From positions 1-64,000 of the forward strand of contig NZ_JAIXUB010000025.1 of NCBI RefSeq assembly GCF_027484205.1: DNA of 64,000 nt. Reading direction: 5' to 3'. This DNA is from Flavobacterium sp. (GTDB lineage: Bacteria > Bacteroidota > Bacteroidia > Flavobacteriales > Flavobacteriaceae). Made by a program: the position numbers and the translations under genes. The notes below the pieces were generated by a model. That model was not told the origin of the DNA and did not search any database. It worked only from the letters and a program-made list of their open reading frames with translations. The first letter of the stretch is position 1; each line of letters opens with the position of its first letter. This document shows positions 11,756 to 22,200 of this stretch, piece after piece.

Positions 11756-12445
11756 TTATACTGCTTTAGGATCTAAAGCGATAGCAGGACTCATAGTACT
11801 AGACAAGTGAATAGACTTGATATAAGTACCTTTAGCTGCAGTTGGTTTTAATTTAATTAATGTTTGAATAATTTCGTGAGCGTTATCTACAATTTTATCA
11901 GCTTCGAAAGAAATTCTTCCAATACCTGCATGTACGATACCTGTTTTATCAACTTTGAAATCAATTTTACCAGCTTTTACCTCAGCAACAGCTTTACCAA
12001 TTTCCATAGTTACAGTTCCAGTTTTAGGATTCGGCATTAAACCTCTTGGTCCTAACACACGTCCTAATGGACCTAATTTACCCATGATAGCTGGCATAGT
12101 AATAATTACATCTACATCTGTCCAACCATCTTTAATTTTTTGAAGGTAGTCATCTAAACCTACATAGTCAGCTCCAGCAGCTTTCGCTTCAGCTTCTTTA
12201 TCAGGAGTAACTAAAGCTAATACCTTAGTATCTTTTCCTGTACCATGAGGAAGAGTTACAACTCCTCTAACCATTTGATTTGCTTTTCTAGGATCAACTC
12301 CAAGCTTAACAGCAATATCTACAGACTCGTCAAATTTTGCTGAAGCAACAACTTTCAATAAAGATGAAGCATCTTTTAAAGAATAAAGTTTGTTTTTTTC
12401 AATTTTTGAAGCAGCCTCTTTTTGTTTTTTTGTCAATTTTGCCAT
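11756..12445 (-). CDS. rplA: 50S ribosomal protein uL1
   Basis: At 229 residues this is a normal-length L1 of the mobile stalk next to the E site. The sequence shows the signature [14 protein letters not shown] and the paired segments [20 protein letters not shown] and [18 protein letters not shown]. It starts 8 nt after the rplK stop, as in most bacteria. L1 usually represses its own operon by binding mRNA that mimics its 23S site; no such structure was confirmed here. Confidence 0.98.
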   Translation of the reverse strand: MAKLTKKQKEAASKIEKNKLYSLKDASSLLKVVASAKFDESVDIAVKLGVDPRKANQMVRGVVTLPHGTGKDTKVLALVTPDKEAEAKAAGADYVGLDDYLQKIKDGWTDVDVIITMPAIMGKLGPLGRVLGPRGLMPNPKTGTVTMEIGKAVAEVKAGKIDFKVDKTGIVHAGIGRISFEADKIVDNAHEIIQTLIKLKPTAAKGTYIKSIHLSSTMSPAIALDPKAV

Positions 12446-12453
12446 TTCTTACC

Positions 12454-12894
12454 TTAATTTAGAGGAGAATCTCCAGTTACAGTTATACCCATAGATCTAG
12501 CTGTTCCAGCAATCATGCTCATCGCTTTTTCAATTGTGAAAGCATTTAAATCAACCATCTTATCTTCAGCAATAGCCTTAATTTGATCCCAAGTTACATT
12601 TGCAACTTTTTTTCTATTAGGCTGGCCTGAACCAGATTTCAATTTAGCAGCATCCAATAATTGAATTGCAGCAGGTGGAGTTTTTACAACAAAATCGAAT
12701 GATTTGTCTTTATACACAGTAATTTGTACTGGTAAAACTTTGCCAGGTTGATCTTGTGTTCTAGCATTAAATTGCTTACAGAACTCCATGATGTTAACTC
12801 CAGCAGCTCCCAAAGCAGGTCCAACCGGTGGCGACGGGTTCGCAGCACCTCCCTTAACTTGTAGTTTAACTACTTTACTAATTTCTTTAGCCAT
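12454..12894 (-). CDS. rplK: 50S ribosomal protein uL11
   Basis: The 146-residue protein carries the canonical L11 N-terminal stretch ([20 protein letters not shown]) and the C-terminal rRNA-binding domain (residues ~75-146, [19 protein letters not shown]). It forms the GTPase-associated centre with 23S rRNA. It is the first gene of the ribosomal set after nusG, separated from it by 67 nt. Confidence 0.98.
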   Translation of the reverse strand: MAKEISKVVKLQVKGGAANPSPPVGPALGAAGVNIMEFCKQFNARTQDQPGKVLPVQITVYKDKSFDFVVKTPPAAIQLLDAAKLKSGSGQPNRKKVANVTWDQIKAIAEDKMVDLNAFTIEKAMSMIAGTARSMGITVTGDSPLN

Positions 12895-12961
12895 TTCTTA
12901 AAATTTTTACATCTCTCAATTGGAAGCGATTGATGCGGTTTAATATATATGTAACAAAAAA

Positions 12962-13513
12962 TTATACTTTTTCAACTTGCATAAAACTTAATTCTAATGG
13001 AGTTCTTCTTCCGAAAATTTTCACCATAACTTCAAGTTTACGCTTTTCTTCATTGATTTTTTCAATGGTCCCATTAAAACCATTAAAAGGTCCATCAATA
13101 ACCTTTACAGTTTCATTAACTTTGAATGGGATAGATTGAGAATCAACATTAACAGCTAATTCATCAACTTTACCTAACATTCTATTAACTTCAGACAATC
13201 TTAAAGGAACAGGATCACCACCTTTAACTTCTCCTAAAAAACCGATTACACCAGTGATAGACTTAATAATGTGAGGTATTTCCCCTACAAGATTAGCTTC
13301 AATCATAACATAACCTGGAAAATAAACTTTATCCTTAGAGATTTTTTTACCATCTCGAACTTGTACTACCTTTTCTGTTGGCACTAAAACCTGAGAAATA
13401 TAGTCATTCATTCCAAGACGATTAATTTCAGTTTCGATATAAGCTTTTACCTTATTTTCCTGTCCACTAACAGCTCTTACAACATACCACTTTTTCAAAC
13501 TATTATCAGCCAT
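12962..13513 (-). CDS. nusG: Transcription termination/antitermination factor NusG
   Basis: The 183-residue protein begins with the NGN domain (KKWYVVRAVSGQENKVKAYIE, and FPGYVMIEA around residue 70) that binds RNA polymerase. It ends with a KOW domain (VNETVKVIDGPFNGFNGTIEKI) that contacts Rho or ribosomal protein S10. It follows secE by 7 nt, the near-universal secE-nusG pair. Confidence 0.98.
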   Translation of the reverse strand: MADNSLKKWYVVRAVSGQENKVKAYIETEINRLGMNDYISQVLVPTEKVVQVRDGKKISKDKVYFPGYVMIEANLVGEIPHIIKSITGVIGFLGEVKGGDPVPLRLSEVNRMLGKVDELAVNVDSQSIPFKVNETVKVIDGPFNGFNGTIEKINEEKRKLEVMVKIFGRRTPLELSFMQVEKV

Positions 13514-13520
13514 AGCTTAA

Positions 13521-13715
13521 TTATTTAATCCAATTAAAGAAACCAGCTATTGCTTTTGTAAAAAGCTCATCAACACCCCATGTTGCTAAAGCAAAAACTA
13601 CTGAAAAAACAGCTACAACAATTGTATATTTTTGAACTTCAGCCCACTCTGGCCAAGTAACATTTGATTTTAATTCTTCAAACGCTTCTGAAAAATAATT
13701 AAAAACTTTTGACAT
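13521..13715 (-). CDS. secE: Preprotein translocase subunit SecE
   Basis: A 64-residue single-span SecE: the amphipathic helix FNYFSEAFEELKSNVTWPEWAEVQKYT is followed by one membrane segment (IVVAVFSVVFALATWGVDELF). ATG at 13715 is chosen because the longer in-frame version would run into the tRNA-Trp gene. It is the clamp subunit of the SecYEG channel and is co-transcribed with nusG. Confidence 0.95.
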   Translation of the reverse strand: MSKVFNYFSEAFEELKSNVTWPEWAEVQKYTIVVAVFSVVFALATWGVDELFTKAIAGFFNWIK

Positions 13716-13733
13716 ATTTATATCTTTTTTTTG

Positions 13734-13804
13734 CACGGGCGGAGGGATTCGAACCCCCATCAACGGTTTTGGAGACCGCTATTCTACCCTTGAACTACGC
13801 CCGT
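13734..13804 (-). tRNA. tRNA-Trp (CCA)
   Basis: A 71-nt cloverleaf: the acceptor ACGGGCG pairs with CGCCCGT, the anticodon loop CTCCAAA gives anticodon CCA, and the T-arm GGGGGTTCGAATCCC is standard. The 3' CCA is not encoded. It sits between tuf and secE as in many Bacteroidota. Confidence 0.97.
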
Positions 13805-13810
13805 ATTATT

Positions 13811-13841
13811 AAAAACCAGTGTCGCCAAAACGACACTGGTT
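13811..13841 (-). terminator. Terminator after tuf
   Basis: A perfect 11-bp stem (13814-13824 with 13831-13841, arm AACCAGTGTCG) with a 6-nt loop is followed on the minus strand by TTTTTAA. It lies between the tuf stop and tRNA-Trp. Confidence 0.85.
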
Positions 13842-13858
13842 AAATTTATTTATTGAAA

Positions 13859-15046
13859 TTATTCAACAATTTCTGTTACTTGACCAGCACCAACTGTTCT
13901 ACCACCTTCACGGATAGCGAAACGTAAACCTACATTCATTGCGATTGGGCTTAATAAAGCTACATCAATAGTTAAGTTATCACCTGGCATTACCATCTCT
14001 ACACCTGCTGGTAAAGAAATAACTCCTGTTACGTCAGTTGTACGAACGTAGAACTGTGGACGATAGTTATTATGGAATGGAGTGTGACGACCACCTTCTT
14101 CTTTTTTCAAGATATAAACCTCTGCTTTAAATTTAGCGTGTGGTTTTACAGATCCTGGCTTAACAATAACCATTCCTCTTTTGATATCCTCTTTAGCAAC
14201 ACCTCTTAACAAGATACCTGCATTATCTCCTGCCTCACCTCTATCAAGGATTTGACGGAACATTTCGATACCTGTAATAGTTGAAGTTAATTTTTCAGCA
14301 CCCATACCAATGATTTCAACAGGATCACCTGTATTACAAACACCAGTTTCGATACGACCTGTAGCAACAGTTCCACGACCTGTAATTGTAAATACATCTT
14401 CAACTGGCATCAAGAATGGTTTTTCAGTATCACGAATCGGCTCTTCAATCCAGTTATCAACCGCTTCCATTAATTCAATAATTTTTGGAACCCAGTTTGG
14501 ATCGTTATTCAATCCTCCTAAAGCTGAACCTTGAACAACAGGACCATTATCTCCATCATACTCATAGAAAGATAATAAATCTCTGATTTCCATTTCAACT
14601 AATTCTAATAATTCCGCATCATCAACCATATCCACTTTATTCATGAATACAACAATTCTTGGAATACCTACTTGACGTCCTAAAAGGATGTGCTCACGTG
14701 TTTGTGGCATAGGTCCGTCAGTTGCAGCAACAACAAGGATAGCACCATCCATTTGAGCAGCTCCTGTAACCATGTTCTTTACGTAATCCGCGTGACCAGG
14801 ACAGTCAACGTGTGCGTAGTGACGATTAGCAGTTTCATATTCTACGTGAGACGTATTAATTGTAATACCTCTTTCTTTTTCTTCTGGAGCATTATCAATT
14901 TGATCAAATGATTTTGCTTGACAGTAACCTGCATCAGACAATACTTTAGTAATTGCTGCTGTTAAAGTTGTTTTACCGTGATCCACGTGTCCGATCGTAC
15001 CAATATTTAAGTGTGGTTTCGAACGGTTAAAGGTTTCTTTTGCCAT
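13859..15046 (-). CDS. tuf: Elongation factor Tu
   Basis: The 395-residue GTPase delivers aminoacyl-tRNA to the ribosome. The P-loop GHVDHGKT is at residues 19-26, followed by the switch motif DCPGH and the guanine-specificity motif NKVD. Domains 2 and 3 are complete to the terminal [11 protein letters not shown]. It is preceded by three tRNA genes and followed by a terminator and tRNA-Trp. No second tuf copy is seen in the window. Confidence 0.99.
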   Translation of the reverse strand: MAKETFNRSKPHLNIGTIGHVDHGKTTLTAAITKVLSDAGYCQAKSFDQIDNAPEEKERGITINTSHVEYETANRHYAHVDCPGHADYVKNMVTGAAQMDGAILVVAATDGPMPQTREHILLGRQVGIPRIVVFMNKVDMVDDAELLELVEMEIRDLLSFYEYDGDNGPVVQGSALGGLNNDPNWVPKIIELMEAVDNWIEEPIRDTEKPFLMPVEDVFTITGRGTVATGRIETGVCNTGDPVEIIGMGAEKLTSTITGIEMFRQILDRGEAGDNAGILLRGVAKEDIKRGMVIVKPGSVKPHAKFKAEVYILKKEEGGRHTPFHNNYRPQFYVRTTDVTGVISLPAGVEMVMPGDNLTIDVALLSPIAMNVGLRFAIREGGRTVGAGQVTEIVE

Positions 15047-15103
15047 TTTACTTAATTTTTAATCTTAGTTATATATTTATTAGTGTTCAAATTTTCAATT
15101 TTG

Positions 15104-15175
15104 AGCCAACTACGGGAATTGAACCCGTGACCTCTTCCTTACCAAGGAAGCACTCTACCCCTGAGCTAAGTCGGC
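15104..15175 (-). tRNA. tRNA-Thr (GGT)
   Basis: A 72-nt cloverleaf with acceptor GCCGACT pairing AGTTGGC (one G-T pair), anticodon loop TTGGTAA giving GGT, and T-arm ACGGGTTCAATTCCCGT. It is the tRNA nearest tuf in the thr-tyr-thr-tuf cluster. Confidence 0.96.
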
Positions 15176-15219
15176 AGAGAATTCAATTTTAAATAAAAAT
15201 AAATTTTTATTTAAAATAG

Positions 15220-15300
15220 TGGGGAGAGCAGGATTCGAACCTGCGAAGTTTTCACAGCAGATTTACAGTCTGCCCTCGTTGGCCGCTTGAGTATCTCCCC
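15220..15300 (-). tRNA. tRNA-Tyr (GTA)
   Basis: A class II tRNA with a long variable arm. The acceptor GGGGAGA pairs with TCTCCCC, and the anticodon stem-loop GCAGACTGTAAATCTGC gives GTA. The tRNA-Gly that lies between Tyr and Thr in the E. coli tufB cluster is absent. Confidence 0.96.
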
Positions 15301-15323
15301 TAACCATTATACAATAAAAAAAG

Positions 15324-15397
15324 AGCCGGCGGAGGGACTCGAACCCACGACCTGCTGATTACAAATCAGCTGCTCTAGCCAACTGAGCTACGCTGGC
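15324..15397 (-). tRNA. tRNA-Thr (TGT)
   Basis: A 74-nt cloverleaf with anticodon loop TTTGTAA giving TGT. The acceptor strands GCCAGCG and CGCCGGC pair except for an A-C mismatch at position 4-69. All other stems are regular. Confidence 0.93.
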
Positions 15398-15406
15398 AAT
15401 ATCAAT

Positions 15407-15434
15407 AAAAAAAGTCCGCTATTTCTAACGGACT
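15407..15434 (-). terminator. Terminator after hpf, before the tRNA cluster
   Basis: A 6-bp stem (15413-15418 with 15429-15434, arm AGTCCG) is followed on the minus strand by T7. It separates hpf from the tRNA-tuf unit. Confidence 0.75.
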
Positions 15435-15487
15435 GCAAATGTAGGCATTTTATTTTTTAATCAAAATATTTTTTATAAAAAATTTAA

Positions 15488-15790
15488 TTAAATATGAGTT
15501 CTTGTTTTTTCTTTTCTTTTTACCAACAATCTTTCTAACGATTCAGCAGATAATTCAACAGCTTCTTCAAATGTTTTACACTGTTTTTTAACTAATAAAT
15601 CATCTCCTGGAACATGAATTTTAATTTCAACAATCTTATTTTCTTTGTCACTTGTGTTTTCAACTTTCAAAAAAACGTCGGATGAAACAATTTTGTCGTA
15701 ATATTTCTCTAATTTATCCATTCTAAACTGAATGAAATCTACAAGTTTTCTATCAACTGTAAAATTTACTGCATTTACTTTTACCTTCAT
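15488..15790 (-). CDS. hpf: Ribosome hibernation-promoting factor / RaiA family
   Basis: The 100-residue protein matches the short HPF/RaiA fold: MKVKVNAVNFTVDRKLVDFI, then KLEKYYDKI, then the basic EIKIHVPGDDLLVKKQCKTFEEAVELSAESLERLL. Family members bind the 30S subunit and inactivate ribosomes in stationary phase. ATG at 15790 is preferred over an upstream TTG. It lies between xerC and the tRNA/tuf cluster, a Bacteroidota gene order, and is followed by a terminator. Confidence 0.92.
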   Translation of the reverse strand: MKVKVNAVNFTVDRKLVDFIQFRMDKLEKYYDKIVSSDVFLKVENTSDKENKIVEIKIHVPGDDLLVKKQCKTFEEAVELSAESLERLLVKRKEKTRTHI

Positions 15791-15823
15791 AATCAAAATA
15801 CTTTAAGTTATACTTAGTTTAAA

Positions 15824-16717
15824 TCATTTTTGACTTCTTGGATGAGCATTTCCATATACCTTTTTTAGTTCAGAAAGACTATTATGGGTATAAACTTGAG
15901 TTGATGCCAAACTAGAATGTCCTAATAATTCTTTAACAGAATTTAAATCTGCCCCATTATTTAGCATGTGAGTTGCAAACGTGTGACGTAAGATATGCGG
16001 ACTCTTTTTTACCTTTTCTGAGACATTACTAAAGTAGTAATTAATTATACGATATACAAACGAATCATTCATTTTAACTCCTTTTAACATTAAAAATAAA
16101 TAATCAAAATCTTTAACATTCTCTATCTGAGCCCTTTCAGACAAATAACTCTTTATTTGATTTGAAATAATTGGTAATATTGGAATAATTCTTTCTTTAT
16201 TTCTCTTTCCGAGAACTTTTAACGTATTACTCGATAAATCAAGGTTTTGAAGTTTTAAATTAATTAACTCTGCCCTTCTTATTCCTGTTGTATAAAACAA
16301 ATCAATTATTAACTTATCTCGAATTCCTTCGAATCCTTCTGCGTATTTTATGCAATTCAATACATTATTTAATTCTTTTTCAGAAAATGGAATTTGTATT
16401 TTTTTTGGAGTTTTTAGCGACTTATGCTTCAACAAAGGACTGAATTCAATTTTTTTGATTTTTAGGAGAAATTTATAGAAAGCCTTTAGCGATGATATTT
16501 TGCGATTAACCGAATTGTTAGAAATTCCATTATCAACCATGGATACAATCCAACTTCTAATCATACTATAGTTAACTTCAATCAAATCATCATGTTCAAA
16601 CTCCGATTTAAGAAACTCCTGAAAAAAAAGCAAGTCATTTACATATGCATTAACAGTATGCAAGGAATAGTTTTTTTCCAACTTTAGATAATCACTAAAA
16701 GAATTAATTGTATTCAT
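15824..16717 (-). CDS. xerC: Tyrosine recombinase XerC/XerD-like
   Basis: The 297-residue site-specific recombinase has an N-terminal SAM-like DNA-binding domain (residues ~1-90). Its catalytic domain contains R147 (GIRRAEL), K171, H241-x-x-R244 (HILRHTFATH), H267 and the nucleophile Y276. All are present, so it should be active in chromosome dimer resolution. It is between rpsU and hpf, a conserved housekeeping context rather than an integrated element. Whether it is the XerC or XerD partner cannot be decided from this sequence alone. Confidence 0.9.
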   Translation of the reverse strand: MNTINSFSDYLKLEKNYSLHTVNAYVNDLLFFQEFLKSEFEHDDLIEVNYSMIRSWIVSMVDNGISNNSVNRKISSLKAFYKFLLKIKKIEFSPLLKHKSLKTPKKIQIPFSEKELNNVLNCIKYAEGFEGIRDKLIIDLFYTTGIRRAELINLKLQNLDLSSNTLKVLGKRNKERIIPILPIISNQIKSYLSERAQIENVKDFDYLFLMLKGVKMNDSFVYRIINYYFSNVSEKVKKSPHILRHTFATHMLNNGADLNSVKELLGHSSLASTQVYTHNSLSELKKVYGNAHPRSQK

Positions 16718-16737
16718 CGGTACAGAAAATATTGGAT

Positions 16738-16786
16738 AAAAAAAACCGCTAGCAACAAAGTTAACAAACTTTATTTACTGGCGGTT
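16738..16786 (-). terminator. Terminator after rpsU
   Basis: An 8-bp outer stem (16744-16751 with 16779-16786, arm AACCGCTA with one G-T pair) encloses a smaller stem and is followed on the minus strand by eight T. It lies between rpsU and xerC. Confidence 0.8.
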
Positions 16787-16809
16787 ATAATTTAATTCTA
16801 AAAAACTAA

Positions 16810-17004
16810 TTAACTTTCTAATGAGTCTTTTAAGTTTTGAATATACGCTGCTTTTTGAACTTGTGCTCTTTTAACAACAGAAGGCTTTATGAAAGCTTGA
16901 CGCGCACGCAACTGACGAACAGTTCCTGTTTTATCAAATTTTCTTTTATAGCGCTTTAATGCTCTATCGATATTTTCTCCGTCTTTAATTGGTATAATTA
17001 ACAT
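16810..17004 (-). CDS. rpsU: 30S ribosomal protein bS21
   Basis: The 64-residue basic protein has the bS21 pattern IIPIKDGENIDRALKRYKRK followed by a long Arg/Lys-rich helix. In Bacteroidota S21 lies near the anti-Shine-Dalgarno end of 16S rRNA and is linked to their weak use of Shine-Dalgarno sites; that is established knowledge, not seen here. It is upstream of xerC. Confidence 0.95.
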   Translation of the reverse strand: MLIIPIKDGENIDRALKRYKRKFDKTGTVRQLRARQAFIKPSVVKRAQVQKAAYIQNLKDSLES

Positions 17005-17082
17005 AATATAGACACCTCCTCTCGTTAAGGGCGCAAAAGTAGTGATTATTTTTTATTAAACTATAATTATTTTGTTTTTTTG

Positions 17083-19029
17083 CTATTTTACATTTTCAAC
17101 AATAATCTTTTGATTGAAAGTTTTATTGTTTGCATCTTTTAAAGACACAATATATACACCATCACTTATAGAATTTGTGGAAAATTCATAATTAGTTTCA
17201 GTTTCTAAATTATTTTCATTAAATATCAATTTACCAGAAACATCAAAAAGCATTATTGATTTGAGATTAAGTAAATTTGGATTTGAAATAGATAAAGTTT
17301 GAATTGTATTATTTTGAACGATTGCAAATGTATTTTTTAAATTATTATCATTTGACAGTGCTTGATCTGTAAAAGTAACTTCAAATCTATTTTCATAAAT
17401 ACCTACAGGAAGAGTGATTTCAAAAAAATTATTTTTTATATCATGATAAATCCCTGTTAGACCATCATATAAATAGATTTCATTTGAACCTATAAAATTG
17501 ATTATATTACCAACATTAATTTTGAACGTTGAAGTTCCTCCAGACTTTATTGTGAAAGGAACTCTTTTGCTTACATCAAAAGGAAGTGTCGTGATCACAA
17601 ACGGATTATTATTTCCTGTAATAGAAAAATAAGCATCGTTTGGCAAACTTGAACCATTTGATACCGCATCCATTGCAACATCAAAACCATCAGTAGTATT
17701 TGGGTTAAAAGCAAGAATTACTTCTCTTGTATATTGATTATTCAATATGGTATGAATTTTAATTTGCGGAACCTCTAATTTAGAAAAAAGAGTATAATCC
17801 ACACCAGCAACATTTGGTATTTCATTCCAATTATTAACATCTACAACATTAGAAACAGAAGAAACTCTTTCAAATTCAGAATTATTTAATACATCCTCTT
17901 TAACAAATGCTCTATACTTATTTCGCATAACAGCATTTCCATTTGCAAAACCCTGAACCATAAATCCTTGACCTATTGGCGTAAACATTCTTTTATACAG
18001 ATTTGTTCCTGATGAAGTTCCAGACACATTAACAGAACCGTCTAAAGTATAAGTATTCCAAGGTGCATTTGCATATGTTCCAGGACTGTTTGCATTTACA
18101 TTATTTGGAGCATAAATCCCATAACCTCCTACATATCCTGCTAGATTATGTGTAGTTGCAGGTTTTTGATGTTCCCAAAAGTAAGCATTACCATTAATTA
18201 CATGATTTGAACCGCCCGATGAAACAACACCTGTCGTATAATTAATAGTATAACCACTATTTTCTAGTAAAAAATAATTTAAATTTATTGCTGAAGGATA
18301 AGGATTTCCTGTTAATGTACTATTAGGATATTGCGTTCCAACTGTTGGTGCTAAAACCTCAATATTTATATCACCATCATTGGGCTTACCTCTAAAATCA
18401 TATCGTTGATCATCAAACAATGGTCTATTATTGAAAGTTGCTTCGCCAATTCCTGTTGTAGTATCATCACCTTCAATTCCTTTCATTGTAAAACCCAAAC
18501 CAGGCTCGACAAAACCAGTAGTTCCAACATGTTCCCATGAAGAATAACTTTCTAATGCTTTATACTTGTAAATCCAGAAGCTTGAAATTTGAAGTTCCGA
18601 ATTATCTGTATAACCATCATATCCTGAAACAAATGAAGGTGTTTGAAAAGCTGTTTTCGAAATTGGTCTTTTAATAACACCACTCACACCATTTACATGA
18701 AAATTATTATTGACTGAAGATGAAGAAACAGGAACACCTACAGGAGAACACCAGTAATTATATCCAAAATTATTTGCTGTACCTTCTTGAAAAACCGACA
18801 ACGTACCTTGTCCTTTATTTGAACCATTCAACACAGTTCCTCCTTGCAATAATTGCGCTTCATTCCTCAAGTAAATATTACTATTTGATTGTAATTCAAC
18901 ATCTTGATTCACAAAAAGCAATGCTCCTTCATTATAAACATAACTATTAGAGCTAACAAACAATTGAGCATTCGCAAAATTTATTATTAAACAAAACGAA
19001 AAAACAAGCATTAAAAAAAACTTTCTCAT
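17083..19029 (-). CDS. T9SS type A sorting domain-containing surface protein
   Basis: A 648-residue secreted protein. ATG at 19029 is chosen because it directly starts a signal peptide (MRKFFLMLVFSFCLIINFANAQ); the longer frame adds 13 unlikely residues. The middle carries the module with NYWCSPVG, GFTMKG and TGNPYPSAINL that also occurs in the neighbouring 19253-23641 protein. The last ~90 residues form a T9SS sorting domain (FDVSGKLIFNENNLETETNYEFS, DGVYIVSLKD, final KIIVENVK). It should be exported across the outer membrane. Specific function is unknown. Confidence 0.88.
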   Translation of the reverse strand: MRKFFLMLVFSFCLIINFANAQLFVSSNSYVYNEGALLFVNQDVELQSNSNIYLRNEAQLLQGGTVLNGSNKGQGTLSVFQEGTANNFGYNYWCSPVGVPVSSSSVNNNFHVNGVSGVIKRPISKTAFQTPSFVSGYDGYTDNSELQISSFWIYKYKALESYSSWEHVGTTGFVEPGLGFTMKGIEGDDTTTGIGEATFNNRPLFDDQRYDFRGKPNDGDINIEVLAPTVGTQYPNSTLTGNPYPSAINLNYFLLENSGYTINYTTGVVSSGGSNHVINGNAYFWEHQKPATTHNLAGYVGGYGIYAPNNVNANSPGTYANAPWNTYTLDGSVNVSGTSSGTNLYKRMFTPIGQGFMVQGFANGNAVMRNKYRAFVKEDVLNNSEFERVSSVSNVVDVNNWNEIPNVAGVDYTLFSKLEVPQIKIHTILNNQYTREVILAFNPNTTDGFDVAMDAVSNGSSLPNDAYFSITGNNNPFVITTLPFDVSKRVPFTIKSGGTSTFKINVGNIINFIGSNEIYLYDGLTGIYHDIKNNFFEITLPVGIYENRFEVTFTDQALSNDNNLKNTFAIVQNNTIQTLSISNPNLLNLKSIMLFDVSGKLIFNENNLETETNYEFSTNSISDGVYIVSLKDANNKTFNQKIIVENVK

Positions 19030-19203
19030 TATCAAACATTTACAATAAACAAAAATAACAAAAAACAATTAATTCAAATAAATAAATATATTATTTTTCA
19101 CAACAAATAACAAAATTTATAAAGAAAATATTATTTTGTAGAATTTTATCTACATTATTAACAATTAGAATTAAAATTTAATTTTTATTTGACATTTTTT
19201 TTA

Positions 19204-19211
19204 TATTTTTG
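19204..19211 (+). promoter_or_regulatory. Candidate -7 promoter box for the 19253 gene
   Basis: TATTTTTG matches the Bacteroidota -7 consensus TAnnTTTG and lies 41 nt upstream of the ATG. A TTGAC lies only 12 nt upstream, so the -33 element does not match at the usual spacing. The 223-bp divergent gap (19030-19252) must serve both genes; nothing else is recognised in it. Confidence 0.4.
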
Positions 19212-19252
19212 ATAATGTTTCCAATTAATTACTGATTAAAAAATGTTTTTAT

Positions 19253-22200
19253 ATGAAAAACAATTACACAAAATCTATTTTTTATTTACAGTTAGTAATC
19301 TATTCATTTTTTTCTATACATTTAAGTTATTCTCAATGTACAGTTACAGCACCAATAGATTCAACAATTAATTGTGGTTCATCTACAACATTAAGCGCTA
19401 CAACTAGTGCTGTAACCTATAGTGTAACACCAACAACTTGTACTACAATACCAATATCAGGAGCAACAGCATTTCCTGTAAATTGCGACGATTGCGTTAC
19501 AGGACAAATTCCAATAGGTTTTCCATTTAATTTTTATGGCAATATTTACACAACAGCAGTTATTCAATCAAATGGAATATTAGGTTTTGGCCCATTTACA
19601 TTTACTGGCTTTAGTTCATTTTCAATTCCAGCTTTAGGAACTCCTAACAATTATATTGCTGGTTTTTTTGCAGATATAGACATACGATACGGAGGCACAA
19701 TTACTTATCAAAGTATTGGCACAGCACCAAATAGACAATTTGTAGTTAGTTATGATAATGTAGTTCCTTATAATTTTGGAACAGCTGCTGGAACTGGAAC
19801 AGCTTCATTTCAAATAGTATTAAATGAAAACGGTTCTTTTAATGTAATAATTTCCCAATTATCAGCTGATTGGTATGCTTTTGGAACCTCACTTGAATTA
19901 GCAACATCAGGAGCTGAAAACGACACAGGAACTTATGCTTTTCCAGTACCAGGTAGAAATGCAACGGATTGGCCTGGCATTACACCAGCTGAACAAGATT
20001 GTCATCTTTTCAATCCTATTCCTTGCATATTTCAGAGATGGCAACAAGGAGCAACAGTCTTGTCAACTAACCCTAACTTGACAATTTCACCAACATCAAC
20101 AACAACTTATACTGCATATTGGAACTGTGGAGGATCAATATGTACAGATGATACTGTGGTGAATATAAATTCTCCAACGATAACTAACGGAACGACAACA
20201 AATAACACCAATTGTACTACTCCAAATGGATCAATACCTTTAAACTTTAATGGATTTGCGTCAGGAACTTACACACTAAATTATTTGTTAAATGGAATTC
20301 CACAAACACAAACCGTAACTATTGGTAGCACATCAACTATAACTCAAGGTTCAGTATTCAATAGCGGTACTCTCTCTTCTACAGATTTAACATGGTTTAG
20401 AAATACTGGAGGAACAACTTGCAATGGATCGGCAGGAACATCTGAGTATTTAGATTATGTTTCCTTCACTCCTTCAACATCAGGAAGCTATACATTTAAC
20501 ATGTGTACACCAGGAACAGATTGGGATGGACATGCATCATTATATCAAGGTGCTTTTAACCAAGCAAATCCTTGCGGTATTCCTGGAAACTTTATAATTG
20601 CTGATGACGATTCAAATACAGGTGGAAATTGTGAAAATGATGCGTCTTTGACAGCTATCTTAACATCAGGTGTTACTTATTACTTAGTAACTACGTCATT
20701 TTCTTCGGGCGTTACAGGTAATTATGAATGGACATATACTGGACCAATTAGTGCAACAATAGCTGTTTCAAATCCAAGCAATTTTACAATTTCAAATATC
20801 AATAACGGTACTTTTAGCAATTTTTCAATGGGTTCAGGTCCATGCGGAATTGGAACATTATCTGGACCTATAACTATAACAAGTCCTAGCACATTAACAA
20901 CTACAGGAGTTACTGTTTGCACAGGTGGCACTGGAACCATTTCAGCTTCACCAGCTTGCGGAACTTCTGGATCAACAATCAATCAAGGTTCTATTTTTAA
21001 TTCTGGAAATTTAACAACAATAGACCCAACTTGGTATAGAAATTCTACAGGAACTATTTGCGACGCTACGGCATCTGGAAGTTATTATTATGATGTTGCC
21101 TCATTCACTGTTTCTGTTTCTGGAAGTTACTCACTAGCAATGTGCACACCAACTGCAATAGCTCCAAACTGGGATGGACACGCTTCTTTATATCAAAACG
21201 CTTTTAACCCGTCAAATCCCTGCGATGTAACAAGCAATTTCATTATCGCTGATGATGATGGAAATTCTGGAGGCGGAGGATGTAATAATGATGCATTAAT
21301 TACTGCAACACTATCAACTGGTGTAACCTATTACTTAGTTACAACATCTTTTTCGACAGGAACAACAGGATATTACGAATGGTCATTTACAGGTCCAGCA
21401 AGTGCAACTATTAATTTTGGGGCAACAGGTGGAACTCTTCAATGGTACACAACTGCTACAGGTGGAAGTTCAATTAGTTCAGCAAGTCCTTTTAATCCGG
21501 TTGGCGTTAGTGGCTCTGGATTAACAAATACAAATACTCCAGGAACTTATGTTTATTATGCAGCTTGTTCGACAAATCCAACATGCAGAACAGCAACAAG
21601 TTTTATAATTTCCTCAGGTCCAACTGCTACAATCTCAGGTAGTGGAACTATTTGTAATACAAGTACAACAATAAGCGTGGCTTTAACAGGAACACAACCA
21701 TGGAGTATAACTTATACAAACGGATCGACACCAACAACAGTTACAGGAATAACTTCATCTCCATACACTTTTACCGTTTCACCAACCACAACAACAACTT
21801 ATACACTGACTGCAGCATCAGATAGCTCATGTTCTGCGATTCCAGCAGCATTAAGTGGTTCTGTAACTATTAGTGGCAAAATTTGGCTTGGCGGAAGTAG
21901 CAACTGGAATACTGCAACAAATTGGAGTGGAGGAATCATCCCAAACAATAGCGATTGTGTAATTATTCCTGTCACTGCAAACAATCCAATAATTTCAGGC
22001 GTTAGTTATAACGGTTTAGCAGGAACTTTAACCGTAAATAATGGAGCAACATTAACTGTTAACTCAGGAAATAATTTATCAGTTACTAATGGTATAACAA
22101 TTATTACTGGTGGAAATTTAATCATTCAAGACGATGCAAATTTAATCCAAGTTACAAATACTGGAATAACAAATACTGGAAACATAACTTTTCAAAGAAC

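Noticed and set aside
13716..13763. Longer secE start overlapping tRNA-Trp
   Set aside because: The extension MMGVRIPPPVQKK is translated tRNA sequence; the ATG at 13715 gives a normal SecE.
15824..16717. Tyrosine recombinase as a sign of an integrated element
   Set aside because: It is flanked by rpsU and hpf in a housekeeping order and has XerC/D-like length and motifs; no att-like repeats or phage genes are nearby.
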